This document shows positions 12,001 to 27,000 of a stretch of 64,000 nt of DNA, one piece after another; the stretch's first letter is position 1, and every line of letters starts with the position of its first letter. The notes beneath the pieces were generated by a model. The model searched no databases and was not told where the DNA came from. It saw nothing but the letters and a program-made list of their open reading frames with translations. The position numbers and the translations under genes are program-made. Origin of the DNA: Romanomermis culicivorax (taxonomy: Eukaryota > Nematoda > Enoplea > Mermithida > Mermithidae); NCBI GenBank assembly GCA_963922205.1, contig CAWUHX010000235.1:413918-477917 (forward strand). Direction: 5' to 3'.

Positions 12001-15000
12001 TGGTAGCCGCAGGGATCCCGATACTTTTGGTCGGGAAAATACTAAAAAATGTCAATTTTTGAACAAAAAATGGTCTTAAAGGCCAATTTTCTCGGCGCTC
12101 TGCACAATGAATACACACGTCTTTTTAGAAGAAATTACTATTTTTGAACTACTTTTCTGACCTCTTTTCGTAAAAAATCGATTTTTTCCCTTCGGAGACT
12201 CCTCCCCACAAAATTTCGAGAATCACTGACCTCGCCCCTAAAAAAAGTCGCTCCCACCCAGACCTCGGGGCCCCGTTACATGTATGATCTGAATATACCT
12301 CAAAAAATCTTATCGGTTCATCTGGTATCAGCCAGCCCAAAAATTCGGTTGGTTGTCGGATCGTTTTGGTGGTTGTCGAGACAAACGGGGGTAGGGAATC
12401 GATAAACCTAATGCAGTCAAGGTTGATTTTCAAGCTTATTTCAGAGTCTACACACTTATTAATACGTGCGAATGTATCTAGCAAACCTGGAAAAAAATAT
12501 GCCTGGAACCATGAAAAGTCAGAGAATCAAAAAAAAATCGGTTCATTCTATAAAGTTTGAATCTCAAAATTTTCTAGTGCGTAGTATTCATTGATTCCCT
12601 GGTTGGTTGGTTGACATAACTGTAATTGATGGAGGAGTTGTAGGACACCCCTTAATTGGTCGAACCCTATACCCATCCTCCCCCCCCCCCCCCCAAACTC
12701 GGAAAAGTGTGGAAAAAGTTGGCTTTTTTTGCCTTTCTAGGGGAGGAAAAATCTTCGAAATTTTTTCAACTTTCTTAGGATTTTTGCGACCCCCCTCCCC
12801 AAAATTTGGGGAATTTTGGGACCCACCCCTAAATTTTGGGTTTACTCCAGAGTTCCCCAAGATCAGATTTTTTAGGTTGGGGTGAAACTTGAAATTTGTG
12901 GGGGTGGTGTAGCTAAATATCCACTAAACATGTCATTTTGTCTCAAAATTAGGCAACCATTTATCAGTTTTAAATACTTTAGGTAGCGGTAATACTCTCC
13001 TCATACCACTGCCTATGGGGCTGTCTGATTTACCCCCCCCCCCAACTACTCGGACCTCTTACAGGTATCTTTTTTGGTTCGTCGATCGATTGATTTCCTG
13101 ATAAGTTGGTTGATTCTCTAATTGATTGACTGATTTCCCGATTAGTGGGTTGATTCCCTGGTTGAATTCGGTGTTTGGTCGATTTCATGGTTGGTTCGTT
13201 CATTGGTTCCCTGTTTAGTTAGTTGATTCTCTGACCCAATGGTTGGTTGATTCCCTGGTTGATTGTTTCACTAATTCCCCGATTGGTTGGTTGATTTTCT
13301 GATTCAAATTTGTTTGACCGATTAGTTGGTTGATCACCTGGTTAGTGGTTGGCTGATTGATTCCCTCGTTAGTTGGTTGTTTCTCTGATTCTCTGGTTGG
13401 TTCATTAGAGCATGGTTGGCTCCCTGATTTTCTGGTTAATTTCCTGGTTGGTTCATCGATTTTGTTGTTGGTTAGTTACCTTCCTGATTTGTTGGTCGGT
13501 GGGGATGTATCGGGGACTCGGACCCAAGATGGAACCCGATATTACCTCACCATTCTGTTGGACCCGCACCCGATATTTTCAAAATTTCGGACCCGATACA
13601 TCTCTAGTTTTTATCGTATATACAAAAGTAAAAGTATGTCACACAGATAAGCGTAAAAATATAATGGATCCAGACCCGAAATGAGACCCGAAATTACCCA
13701 ACAATTTCGCTGGACCCTGACCTAATATTCTTAAAATTTTGGACCCGGACTTGATATTCTTGAAATTTCGGACCCGGACCCGATATTTTCAAAATTTGGA
13801 ACCCGATACAACTCTGTTGATTGCTTGATAACCTGATTGCTTGGTTGATTGATGGATTGTTCCATGATAGTTGGTTGGCTTTTGTTTATTGTTGGTTGAT
13901 TATCTAGTTTTTAGTGGTTCGCCTATCTCCAAATCCTCTATCCCGTTCTTGCTGTTAAAATCGGTTCACACACAAAACATGATCTCGCGCTGAGAATAAC
14001 GTCATCTGGTAAAGGATGTCGCTTCATCTGGTACCTAGTTGCATCCAGTTGAACTTATTATACAGGTATGTCGAATACTTGTAAGGCTTGAAGTTTTAAG
14101 TGCACTCATTGTTAATCATGCGGAACTGATTTTTCCTCACTATTTGTTCTTACGTTCACAATCACCAATTGCAACAGAAAATCATTAAAAAAATCGGCTT
14201 TAGTGTCTCAAAGGTATATAAACTGGAATTATCAAGCGTTTAATACATAGTTTTTTAGCATTTTACAAGCCATGGCTTGTAGAATTTTTGTCTAACAAGC
14301 CAAAATGGCTTGTCAGAATTTTTTGAGTCATGTGTTTGATCATATCGGATACTGAAAAGATGCATTTTGGTGCATTTTAGAAGGTCATAATCTCAAAAAT
14401 TTCCGGCGCTCCGCGCCGGTTATAACTTAAATAAGCATTATTATTTATTTCCTAGCTCAGGCGCCGCTTCTAACATGTCTGCCTTCACTTATCATCTAAT
14501 CTTTAATAGTTTTAATCATCTTAAACGTATTATCTCATGTTTTAATTAGTAATCTTCAATATTTCATCTTGATATTTTTGATTTCATTTTTTGATTCACA
14601 TTTTTCCTCTGGCACATTTTTTGAGAAAGATCAATACGTCAAGTCTGTAAACTTTTTGAAGCGATTATTCCTTTCTTAACGTAAAATCAATTCAAAAGCT
14701 TCGTGGGAGTAGTTTTCGGAAATTTCTACTCTTCTTACTCATATCTCTTCGGCCAAGTTCATGAGAGTGTGAGAATAAATTAATGGTTTTAAAATTTTTC
14801 AAACATGAAATTCTAGAAATTACGACTTTTGAACAGAAAATTCGAATCTAGTTCTTCAAATAAGTGTTTGGAAAATTGATTTTCCAACATCGCAGAATGT
14901 CAATACCCAAAAAAATTTCCGGCGTTTCAGGCAGGAAAGATTAAAAGCTTTTTGGGCTCTCACTTGTCATCATAGACGATTTAACCGCCGATTTCTCATG

Positions 15001-18000
15001 TAATTCAAAGTCATTATGTTTTTGGATAGTTTGCTCGAAAATTTGTTCCACAATGCTTGTAGATTCAACTTCGATCAAACTCAAAAATTTCAAGTTTCCT
15101 GAATTTTAATGAATTAAGGGCTCTAAAATGTTATTTAATAAATGTTGAATGACATCTCTTTTTTTGATCGATTGCCATGATCCTCAATATATACATTTAT
15201 TTAAAAAATAACCTAGCATTGGAATTTATTCACGTATACTGATATTATAAAATTGGCTTGTAAAAATTTGGAATGGCTTGTAAAATTTTAGGTCAACAAG
15301 CCACTTGGCTTGTGACTCGTAGGTCAAAAAAACCCTGGTTTAATATCGCAAAATTGATGAACGAACACATTTCTTTTTTCAACTATTTGATTTGTACGTT
15401 TTTATAGTTAGGGAATGTTTTTGCAGTCGAGCAATTTTCCTCTGAAATACAAAAAAGATCCAGTTAGGCGCTTGTTAATTCTTTTACGTAGAAATGAAGT
15501 TTAATAAACAACAAAATGACCCCTAGACAAAGTCATACGAGATACGCTATTTTGATATTAAAAGGACAGAATGTATGTTATGCTTTCTTTTTCGACATTT
15601 CAGGACGAGGATTCTTCTACGTACCAAGTGACTAGATAGTTTTCCTGAAAATGGTACTTTTGAACGCGAGAAAAGTGGCACTTCTAACTTGGTTCTTCCC
15701 TATACACATAAAAATTTGAATTTATAATATGTTTTATGCACAATGAAGACTTTTTAGTCGTCGTGAAAAATTTTTTTGTGATTTCTGCACTGGTGCAGAA
15801 TTTTTCGAGTCATGTGTTTGGATAAAATTTTTATGATATGTGTACACACTTCTGATATTAATGAATTACACATTTAATTGCCTTTTTTCCTATATTCACC
15901 ATTATTGTATTGAAACGGGAGAAAAGAACAGTCCAGAAACTTTTTTTGACTTTTCTGCACTGTGCAGAAAGCCCGGTGCAGAAAAAAGACTGGTTTAAAT
16001 TGATCAGTCTACATTTGATTTGCTCACTGTTTGTTTATTTGAAATTTGAGTTTGTAAATTCTAAAGTGTCCTCTATTCATTCATTTACTTTTTGATTCTG
16101 ACTTTTTTCATTGATCTACTTTTTCAGGTAGGATCGTGGCCGCTAAAAAACAGCGACCTCCGTGCCTACGGCGATGTTCCATTCTGGCCGTGTACGGAAT
16201 GGTTTTGTACCGAACACAAAAGTTTACAGTTCAGCTTATTAGCCGCCAAATCGCAGCAAGACGCTTCGAAATTTCTACAACCGCAATGGTCGTCGTCGAT
16301 GGAACCAGCAGCCGCGGCCGCCGCCAATAAATATTTTAGTCAATGCGAAATCGACGATTTGTCGTTGGCGGCCGCGTTTCTGGCCGGAGAACCGATCGCT
16401 ACGGCCCCATTACCCGCGCCCGTTTCAACCCTCTACAACACCGAAGCGGACGATGATTTGGACGTCATTCTGGACGACTTATTGCCGAACGACCTGAGCG
16501 CGGAACAAGAAATCAATGCTCTCGGCGTTCGTCGATCGGAGTCTTTGACGTCGTCATCATCACCGTTAGTTGATTTTGATTCACCCTCACCGGTGGTGGT
16601 TTTTTTCGACCGATCGGTTGAGAGCGAAATCAACGATTGGCGTCAAAGGCGCGTTCTAACTTCGAATGCGCCGCCGGAAAACGTTGACGATAGTGACGAC
16701 AACGGCGATAATTTGTCGGACGAATCGATGACTTTCGATGCACCACAGTTCATTTTGCACATTATTAATGATAACGATTCGCAAAGTGGCAACGAAGAGC
16801 AAAAAGCAAATGCTTTCCCGAGAAGTGAGCTTATAATGATAATAATTTTCTAAAAAAGTGTATCATCTGAATTTCGATCATCAGATTTTTCTTTCATTCT
16901 CCCACATACTTGTAAATAGGTGATTTCTTAAAACACTGAAGCTAAAGATATTAAATTCACCTCGAAATAAGGTATTATTGAGTGATTGTTAATTCAAGTT
17001 TAGTAAACTCACGTTTCCACAATGCATGTCACGGAGATCCGACATTTGAGGAGATAAAGGAAAATTTCGTGAGTAAGGCCGTCGATTGTACAAAATTTTA
17101 GGGGGACATATGGGGAAAAAATTTCATTTTCTAGCCAAAAACTTCTAAAAAATTGTTTAAAAGATTACTGATTGGATTCGGAGAAGAGGCATACATGTAA
17201 CGGGACCCCAAGGTCTGGGAGGGTGGTTGGACGACTTGTTTGGGCTGGGGGTCAGTAATTTCCAAAATTGGGGGGGGGGGGGAGGTGTCTCTGAAGGAAA
17301 AAGTCGATTTTTTCACGAAAAAAGTCCGAAAAATAGTTCAAAAAATAGTAATTTTTTCTAAAAATACCGAAAAAATGTATTCATGGTGCGAAGCGCCCGG
17401 ATAATTCGCATTCTTGACCATTTTTTGTTCAAAAATTGACATTTTTCATGAAAAAATTAACGTTTTTCAGTATTTTTCCGACCAAATGTATAGAGGTTCC
17501 TACGGCAACTATATGGCTAGCCATAGGATTGGAAAATCCTGGGGGGGGGGGCGGTCGCCCAATGGCATGGCTAGCCATATGGTCGACGATTTCTGGGGCG
17601 GGGGGGGGGTTCCCATAGCACTCCTACACAATTAGATGTATGATCAGAGGTCATCAAGGTCACATTTTTCAGGTAGGTTTAAAATTGAAAATTCGCAAGG
17701 GTAGTACAATTAAATTTCAACTAAACACGTCATTTTGTCTCAAAATTAGACAGCCAGTGATCTATTTTAAGGACTTTAGGTGGGGGGTAATACCCCCCTC
17801 ATACCCCTCCCTATGGGGCACTCTGATTCGGGTTGTGATAGTTCAAAAAAAATAAGCGAGATTTTTATATTATTTTTGGATTTCATCATATTTCATCATT
17901 TACAATGATGAAAAATACCGGGAAAAATCTTCTCCCGAACAAAATCTCCGAGTGTTTGCATTTAGGCATGAATTTAATCACGTTTCATCATTGGCCCTAA

Positions 18001-21000
18001 TTTTTTGGTGATACAGGGTTCCTTTTAGCATGAGTTTCATTAGCATTCGTGCTAATAAAAAAATTTTTCATTAGGGTCATTCCATGCCAACTGTCCTGAT
18101 ATCAGACGTGGTTCGCGCACGATCATCTCAAATTTTGTTTAAAATTTCTGTAGGTGTACGTATACATGTGTTAAGATGTTATGCAAATTTCAGCTCGATT
18201 TTTCAAATATTTGAGGAGCTAGGACACTTTTTGTAGACCCATACTCAGTTGGAAGAATTCCACGTGCAAAAATCTGGTCGACTCTGACAAGTGCTTGTGC
18301 AATAACTAACTTATTAATTGGTTCGGTTCGACACAGCAACCCTATGCAAATTTCGCTGAAAATTCCAGTCTTTGTATGATTTGGATCGAAAGTGCCATGC
18401 AAAATTTGTCGCAAAGAATACGAATCAAACTTTACCTATCTATATGTACCATTGTATGTTCAAAAAATGACATATATGCACCATTGTATGTTCAAAAAAT
18501 TGAATCAAATAAATTTACTTATTTCAGTTTTTTGCCGACAGAAGTATGGCGGTTCCTTATGACTCACTGTATTGCCTACAATTTTTGGAAGAGGTTTCAA
18601 TGGCACTCTCCCAATTATATGTATGCTGGATTTAAAAAATTTTTCAAGTTTAGCGCCAAAATAATGTCTAACCAACATCTACTGGGGATAGGGGGTTAAA
18701 CCCTCGTACCTGAGACCATGAGCTCTCCTCTGGTCCGAAAAAATCGTCAAACACCCCCTGATCTTTTTCCAGGGCAGCTATTTTGATGATTTGTATGCAT
18801 ATTTTATATGAAAAACAGCCTTAAGGAGCTTTTTTGTTTTTTTGCTCGCCAACCCCCATCCCTCGATAAGAAGTCCAAATACCCTCCCCCCTAGAAAACT
18901 GTTGCCCTGCATGTCTGACAGGAACAGCTCTTCTTCTAAGCCGTTCTTCATAGAAAATGGTCTATTTGAACGAGAAATTATTGAAAATGCCAGTTCACCA
19001 ATTCACATTGTTTTTTAGACAAAAATTACTGAATTTTTTGGTTGGCTATTTTTCTCTTCACGTTTGTATGATCTGATGCAGTTCATCATCCTAGTATCTC
19101 TGGTACATATTTATCGCCCATGTATATATATATGTTTACATATTTACCGCTCCGGCTTGTGACTTGAACGACCTGAATGTTCCATATCTTCCAAGTCTCC
19201 TGTTATCTTGTGTTCTCCGGTCAGATGTAACATATTTTATCGATCACTTTTTAGGCGGAGTCGATAATGAAAATGCTCAAGTTTCAAATTTCGTCGATTT
19301 AGACGCTTATTGGCCATCTGAAACGTCGGCTCCTAATCCAAATCCATCTGTTCCGGAATTCGAGTTGTTTCCATCGGCTCTAAATTTGCATATCGTTCCG
19401 CCAGTTAGTGACGTGAGAACTTATACAGTTAGGTTCTAGGTTTTTGACCAGAAAGTTCTTGCATAAAAATAGGTATAATGCATGCATGTGTGGGTTCATG
19501 CACAAAAATGTTTGCAAATTTTCTTTTCACTTGTTTTTATTGAAATTCTTGAATTGCTGATGCTCCACTCGATGATAAGGAAGTAGATTCTCGAAGCGAC
19601 TCCTCAGCATATCGAAGCTTTTTATTCCGTCAAAATGCCCCCCAGCAATGCCTTTTTTGTTTCTCCGTTTTTCTAGATTTTTCGCATTTTTAAGGTCAGC
19701 TTCTGCTTACCCAAATTTGACCTTTCGTCCACGGACGTTCATTCGAGTGCCAAAGCGTCATCTTCGTTTTTAAATCCGAAAAGCTCCGATCAACCTGGAG
19801 CCGCCGCGGCGCCAGTTTCAATACCGATTAGCCCAGATACACATTTCGTGCCTATTCGTTCCGAATCGATGGAAGACGCTTACATTCTCAAGCCGCATTT
19901 TGACGATACTTTACTCGTCGAAAAATTATTCAGTTTCGGAACGGGCCGTAACGTATCTTACATCGAAGATTTGGATTATTACGTCTATTTAGAACCGGAA
20001 AAATCTATCGATACGTCGAATGGATCGGACGATAGTGTGCTACATTTTATTGGAGATCGTGGCGAAAAGGTTTCAAGTCTAACTACTGGCATAAATAACA
20101 TGTGTGTATGTGAACATGCGTAGCAAAGCTTGTTCAGTAACTAACCACTAGTATTTCTTTTTTTGCATATGTCAAAATAATTAGTACTACGAACCATAAA
20201 ATTTTATCAATTTTCGACTGTTCAAGCTTGCACAGATTATTTTTCAACAGATCCCACGGAAGTCAATGGATTTGGGAGACCAGATTATCGAAAAATGTCA
20301 GCAAATAAATGGAGTTCTAATGCTTTGTTTCGTATGTGTTTTAGATCAATGCGAGTATTTCAGGCAAAAAATTGAGCCGGAAAAATTTTAGTCGTCAACG
20401 GAATCACTGACTGATTATTTTTTCAATCTGTGGATAAGCGAAGCTTCATAATAATGATATAAGTAAGGCACAATTCACAGAAATACATGCATGTACAAGT
20501 GCTTTACTATCATCTTAGCCTAATGAGGTATATTGACGTAATCGTGTTTCAGTCATTTTCTGCAATGTTGCTAACAGCTTGTTTACTCAACCTGCGGCGG
20601 TCATGTAAAATGATATGGTCAAAAAAATTTTCCGTTAGCCAAGAAAGTTTACATTGACATGTAAGCAGGTTGACATGAACATGTCAGCAAAATATGTTTA
20701 CGTAAATATGTACTCATTTATTATATTCCATTATGTCAGAAAGTTCACACTATATAGTTCAGTTGTGTGCTTTCAAAGTTTCATGTCTGAATTTGTATTT
20801 TTGTAGGCGGCACTTTCGAAATCGTCGACCCCATCGGACCGTACGTCTAATACACGGAACGCTATTGTTCGTCAGTTGAATGCGCGTAAAAATCAACAAA
20901 CTACGACGGTTGAAAATTCGTACAAGAAAAGCGAAAAGTCTGCGAAAAAGTTGCAGTCGAAGAATCGATCGTCCTTGCCTTTAAAGTTCCGCGCTTTGAA

Positions 21001-24000
21001 GCCGGGAAAAATGGTAATTTTTTTGGCCAATTTTGAATGTGTATAAAGTTTATCATGTTATTAGTCAGTTTTTCTTTTTAACATTCTTCCACTGTATCGA
21101 TTCACGGAAAGTGCGTTTTCATGTTCAGGTTCAAACAGAAGATAAATATTTCATCGACATGAGAAACGATTCATCGGATACTTTGCCAGATTTAAGCACT
21201 TTTCCCATAACAATTGGTTCAGAAAATCGTCAACGTCGATCTATGTCGGAAAACACCAATTTTATGGATATTGGTGGAATTGACTTTAGCGAATTGATTA
21301 ACAACCCTAATTCTAGCAACGTGAATTGGGCCAGTCTTTTAGGTTTGACGCAATTTCATTTCGATCAAATCAATAACAACAACGAAACAATGTCTAACGT
21401 CGTCGACGAAAAACGCATCCTGGACGAACACGGCTTTCAAATTTGGGTGCCGTTGGCTAGAAAACTATCACCGATAGAGGAATTGGAGTCACGGTAAGTT
21501 AATATAAATGTCTTGGAAAGTTTATAATAGAAGTAGCACAAATCTTATCGGCTCCCTATGTAGTTGATTCTCAAATTTTCATCGTAGTTTTCGAGCCAAA
21601 TAAGCGAGATTTGATGCCAAAGCAGAACAAGATTTAACTAGAGTAATGCTAGTTCACCACTACGGGCGCAAATGGTAGTACCCAGTACCCACCATATGCA
21701 ATTGCTGACAGGTCTATTGTATCTGATAGAGGTGCAATGATTCCAGTTTCATATGAAGATCATTTCCGGCTCTGTTTCCCGTGCTAGTAATCTTGTAATA
21801 TCGCTTCCGGTTACGATTCCTGTTCTGAAAATCCATGAACCGTGTAATTTCTGTCCTGCTCGGCTCAGATTCGTGTAAGTTTGATTACAACAATGTGATC
21901 ATCGTGCCAATTGAACACCACCATTACATGTCGTGGGCAACGACGTCTGAGGGGCCACTGACACCCGAAAATTTTAGGGGTCTCTGAAGAAAATGATTTT
22001 TCATCAGAAAAGTCCAAAAAACGATTCGAAAAATTGTAATTTTTGTCTAAACGAAGTGCCAAGAAAATTGACGTTTTTGACCATTTTTTGTTCATAAATT
22101 GGTATTTTTAATCGAAAATTTAAATTTTTCGGTATTTTTCCGACCAAAAGTATGTGGGGTTTCCTATTACTACTATTATGGCTAACCATATGATTATAAA
22201 ATCAGGGGGGTCGCCCAATGGCTAGACGATTTCTTAGGTTGGGGTGGGGTTCCTATAGCGTTTTCTAGAATATATGCATATAATCAAACGCCACTTATTA
22301 ACATCAAACAATTTTCTCGGCGTTTCGCGCCAAAAATACATTTTTCAATGTTTTTTAAAGTCATAAATTACCACTTTTTGAACAATTGTTTCGGAGTTTC
22401 GTGGTGAACAAATCGAACTTTTTTCCTTCACAGACTCCTTTCCTAAAATTTTGGGAAATCACCAACTTCCTGTCCCGAACAAGTCGCCCGACACCCTCTG
22501 CTCCAGACTTCGATGTCCCGTTACATGTAGGCATTAGCACGCGTGCTAACTTCTGAAATTTCTATTAACACGGCTCTGGTTTCATTGGCGCCGTGCTAAA
22601 AAGGAGCGCTGTGAAAGTTTACATTTTTCACCGTTTTTACAAAGTATATATTTTTTTAAACAAAAGGTGACTATTTTTCGTACTTTTCCGTCCAAATATG
22701 GTTTATTATGGCTTGCCCATATTAGCCATATGATTTTAAAATCTTGGTTAGCTAACCGTATGGTCCTCAATTTTTTTATGAGGGATTCTTGCTCAGTTAC
22801 ATGAATGATTCAGGATTGTTTTTGCACGTTTTTCAAGAAGCGCTAGGAAAAAGTTTTACGCCAAAATTTTAGTGAATTTTACAATTCATACTTTGGCACA
22901 TTCCTTAATTGAACGAATTTTTACAAAGTACATTCTCCTAACGTTGTTGTAATGTGTATTGAATGAAGAATTCTTCGCTTAGATGGCCGTCTTCAATCGA
23001 TCTTAAACGACAGTTGGACATTTTGAACGAAAATATGTCATTTTCGATGTCGTCGTCGCACGAAAACCCGAACGCCTGTTGCTCGTGCAGTTTACACAAT
23101 AGTTTTTCGGCGCCGGTCGTCAATCAATCGACGACGTCGACTTTTTCCGGCAACAAAAATTCCTTTTACACCAACACGCGCAACAGCAGTACGATGCCTT
23201 CGTTGTGTAAAAGTGACGCCGTCGGCGGCGATTTGGAAATGCTTCAGAAACAAGATAAACGCGACGAAGAATTATTATTGAAATACGTGAGCAATATTTC
23301 TTTAGTTTCGCCATTGGAGAAGCCATTATTTTTCGACGAAAATTCTTCGGGAAACGGATGACTAAGCGCCGGAAGTTAAATTCGATTAACGTCTGGTTTT
23401 TTATGCAAAATTTCGGCGCAAAAATTAGCTTTAGGTGTAATGTAAATTTTTACAGGGGTTCTGCCGTTTTTCATGCTGAAATCATAGTTTTTTTGAGCGG
23501 ATTTTCAAAGGACGACTTCCCAAACTTGGTTTGAGGATGAGCTTGAAGCTAATTTGACATATATAATATTTAGTCTTTGTAACGTTTGTTTCTATTTAGA
23601 TCTTGAAAAGACACAAAAAATGTTAAAAATGTCGCACTTGTTATCGCGTGAAAACACTAAAAACTTGGCTTTTTTAAAGTTGTCTGTATCGGTCTTTCTT
23701 CGAGTATTCTCTACATGTTTTCGTTTTTCTTTTCCTTTTTTCGCTCGCACTTTTTTGCCTTATAGCTTCCGTTTACTTTCTATCGTACTCCTTGGCTCGA
23801 TATTGTAATGAGTTATGTATAAATTTTGCATTCATGTACACGTTCACTCACAAATGTGTAAATCCAGCTAAATTATGATAAAATTCGTTTGTAAATTGAA
23901 ACGTGTAAAGCGTGATTCATCGCAACGCTTTACATTAAATATTCGATGTAGCGCAGGTTTTTGTAAAGTCAATTTTATGTCATTATGAAGAATGTAATTG

Positions 24001-27000
24001 CGTCGTGGATTTTTGTAGAACAATATCGTTGCAGAAAGAGCGCGAATTCGGATGCATGCAAGTTTTTGACACTATCTGTAAAAAAAGCCTTCATCAGTGT
24101 ATTTCAATTTTTAAACTTTCTGTTCCCTACCTCGCGCTTAAAACTTCGCGAAGCGGTAGGAGTAATCAATTTTTTAGTCGCTGATAGCTCCGCCCAGGCT
24201 CCTGAACTCAAACAACACTGAAGTGAAGTTCAGCTGGACTGGAATTGATTTTTTTTGACGTTGGTGTATTTTCTGTTTCGTCGATAAGTATAAGAGCGCC
24301 GAGAACATTGTTTTTCGCGATTTTTTGATGAAGTTTAGTTTACGAACTTTTTATTTGGAAAGGTTCAGATCTATCACGAAGTTCAATAAATCTTTTGAGG
24401 TAACGTTTCGCTCATGGCTACCTGTCGAAGGTGGTTGATTCCATTTATCAGCTCAGTTTCGAAAGTTGGATTCAAGATTTGTGTCTTATATTTTAGGACT
24501 TTTTGCATGACTCGTTAAAGATGTCACTCAGATTCAACTATACTTTACTTGTTCCTAATGCTTGCGCTTTACACAGTCCGCGGGGACGCGGCGCTACGAA
24601 CGATAGATCCAACTCCTGCCTGGCTTCATCCAGTCCCTCGACATATTTTACAAATACAAGACCCAAAATTATGAAAAAACCCGAACATTCTAGCTCTTAC
24701 CGTTTTGGTGCTAGGGCGGGGGGGGCCAAGTATATTATAGGTTGATGCTATTGCATCACCTATGATTTAATGAAATCAGTAACTCTTTATTCTGATCAGA
24801 AATTCATTCCTAAAATTGTGTATGTGCATTTTTCGAATAGGTGGTAGTATTTTAATTAATTTTTTTAGAATCATGTTACTCTTTTTTTGCATATAATACA
24901 CTCGAATACATAGTACTGTAGTGTTCATTTGTTATGTTACTGTTCCATCAGTTTGCTTGGCCTCAGCGCCAGTGATGCCATACTGGCATTTTCGATGCTA
25001 CATCTGGCACTGTTTGGAATTATCTGGAAACGATCTGGCATTATTCGGATCGGGCACTAATTCTGGCGTAATGTCCTGCTTTGTGGCGTATTTGTGGCAT
25101 AACTAGAAAATAAAGTTTTTGCTGGCTCTGCATTCTAGTATTCAGTTCAAGTTTACTGTAGAATCGAGACATAATAATTTATTTCCTGATTTTTGATTTC
25201 CATTGGTTAGTTTTGTGCACGGACATTTGTGCCAATTGGCACAACAGGCCAAAAAAATTTACTAGAGACATACTGAAAACTGCGGAAAAGTTTTAGGCCA
25301 AAAGTTTGATGAAAAGTTATTGTTTAAGGCATTAATTTTTTGTAAAAATCGTGCCCAACCTATTTTTCAGCTAACCTCATGTCAGTGAGAAGAGAAAAAC
25401 TGTGAAACAAAATAGTTCACAAAGTCCCAAAAGGAAATGGAAAGCTGAGACAATTTAGATCGCTCTAGAATTGTTCAGGAAGTTTAAATTGATTCAATTT
25501 TCGACTACGAACGAATATCTATGTTATGTTTATTTAACAACCATGTAAAGACTAGAGAAAATAAAGTCGAAAATCGTGTTAATTTTCGATCAAAACATTG
25601 TGCCATTATCAACGATATCGATTTTTCTATTTGAATCAATCAAACACAAAAAGTAACAATTTCAGTTTTAAATCCGAATCATACCTGTAGGACCTCCGAC
25701 CAGTTGGGGGGAGGGGGTAGGAAAAAGTCGAAATTTTTCCCAAAAAAGGCCAAAAAAACATACTTTTTTGGCAAATTTTTTTAATTTTTTCTCAACTGGG
25801 GGGGGGGGGGGTAAATGATTTTGGGTACTGGGTTGGCCAATGATCCGAATCTGACTGAATGAAGAGAGAATATTCAGAATTTCTTTTCACTCATCAGTCT
25901 TGACAGCCTATGAAGTTTGCTGCAACGATACTAATACACTGTTCAAAGAGAAATCGTTCGCGTTCGGGTCAAATGCACGAATATGAAATATTATATAAAT
26001 TGATTCGGCACGAAGCGCCGAAAATTTTTTGCATTTTCAGCCCCTAAAACATCTAAAAATCAAGAAAATTTAATGTTTGACCAGCCAAAAAATTTGTGCC
26101 AATTAGCACAAACGCTCAAAATTTTTTGTGCCATCCAAAATTTTTTGTGCCAAAAACCATGTTTTGGCACAAAAAAAACACTGGTTGTTTCATTTTGTTC
26201 AATGTTCGTTTTGCTCTCACACAGACGGCCCCATTTGGAGGGGTATGAGGGGGGTATTACCCCTACCTAAAGTTCTTAAAATTAATCACTGTTTGCCCAA
26301 TTTTGAGACAAAATGACGTGTTTAGTGGACATTTAGCTTTGTAGTACCTTCGCGGATCTTCAACTTTACCCCTACCTGAATAATCTGACCATGGGGACCT
26401 CTGCTCTCATACATGCCTGAGATTGGGGAGGACCCCTCATCTTGGCCGGCCAACCCTGTACCCAACCCCTCTCCAGACTTGAAAAAATTGGCAAAAAATG
26501 CCTTTTTTGGGGAAAATATCAATTTTTTTCAGATCCCTCCCCCCCCCAAAAAAAATTTGGGGTTTACCCTCCCCAACTGATGGTCGGACCTCTTAAAGGT
26601 ATGATCTCATAGATTCTGGGCTGTAGTTTTTGTGTATCCTGTCCATATAATCAAGTTGCATGTCTTCACAAAGGAATTAAAAAAAAGAAAAGAATTTTCA
26701 AAAGTATAAAACATCGTGACTCAGTGAAAAATCATTTAAAGGTATAAATGTATGTATCCAGGAAGCACTGTTTTTTCCACGGACTTTTTTCTAGAACTGT
26801 GGAAAAGAGTCAAGTCTTTTTCCACATGTGGAAAATTTTTTTTCGTCTTAAATACTCGTTTTTTTTGCTTGAAAATGCTCATAAACGCTTCATTCAATGT
26901 TTTTGAGCTTTTTAAAGCATTCTGCATACCTGTAATTGGGGGAGGGGTTGGGGGGCCACCCAACTCGGCCATCCATATAGCCAACCCATACCCGTAATTG

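Noticed and set aside
13357-13684. Two overlapping 90-97 codon frames
   Set aside because: They lie wholly within the GGTTGGTTG and GGACCCG repeats; composition is a by-product of the repeat unit.
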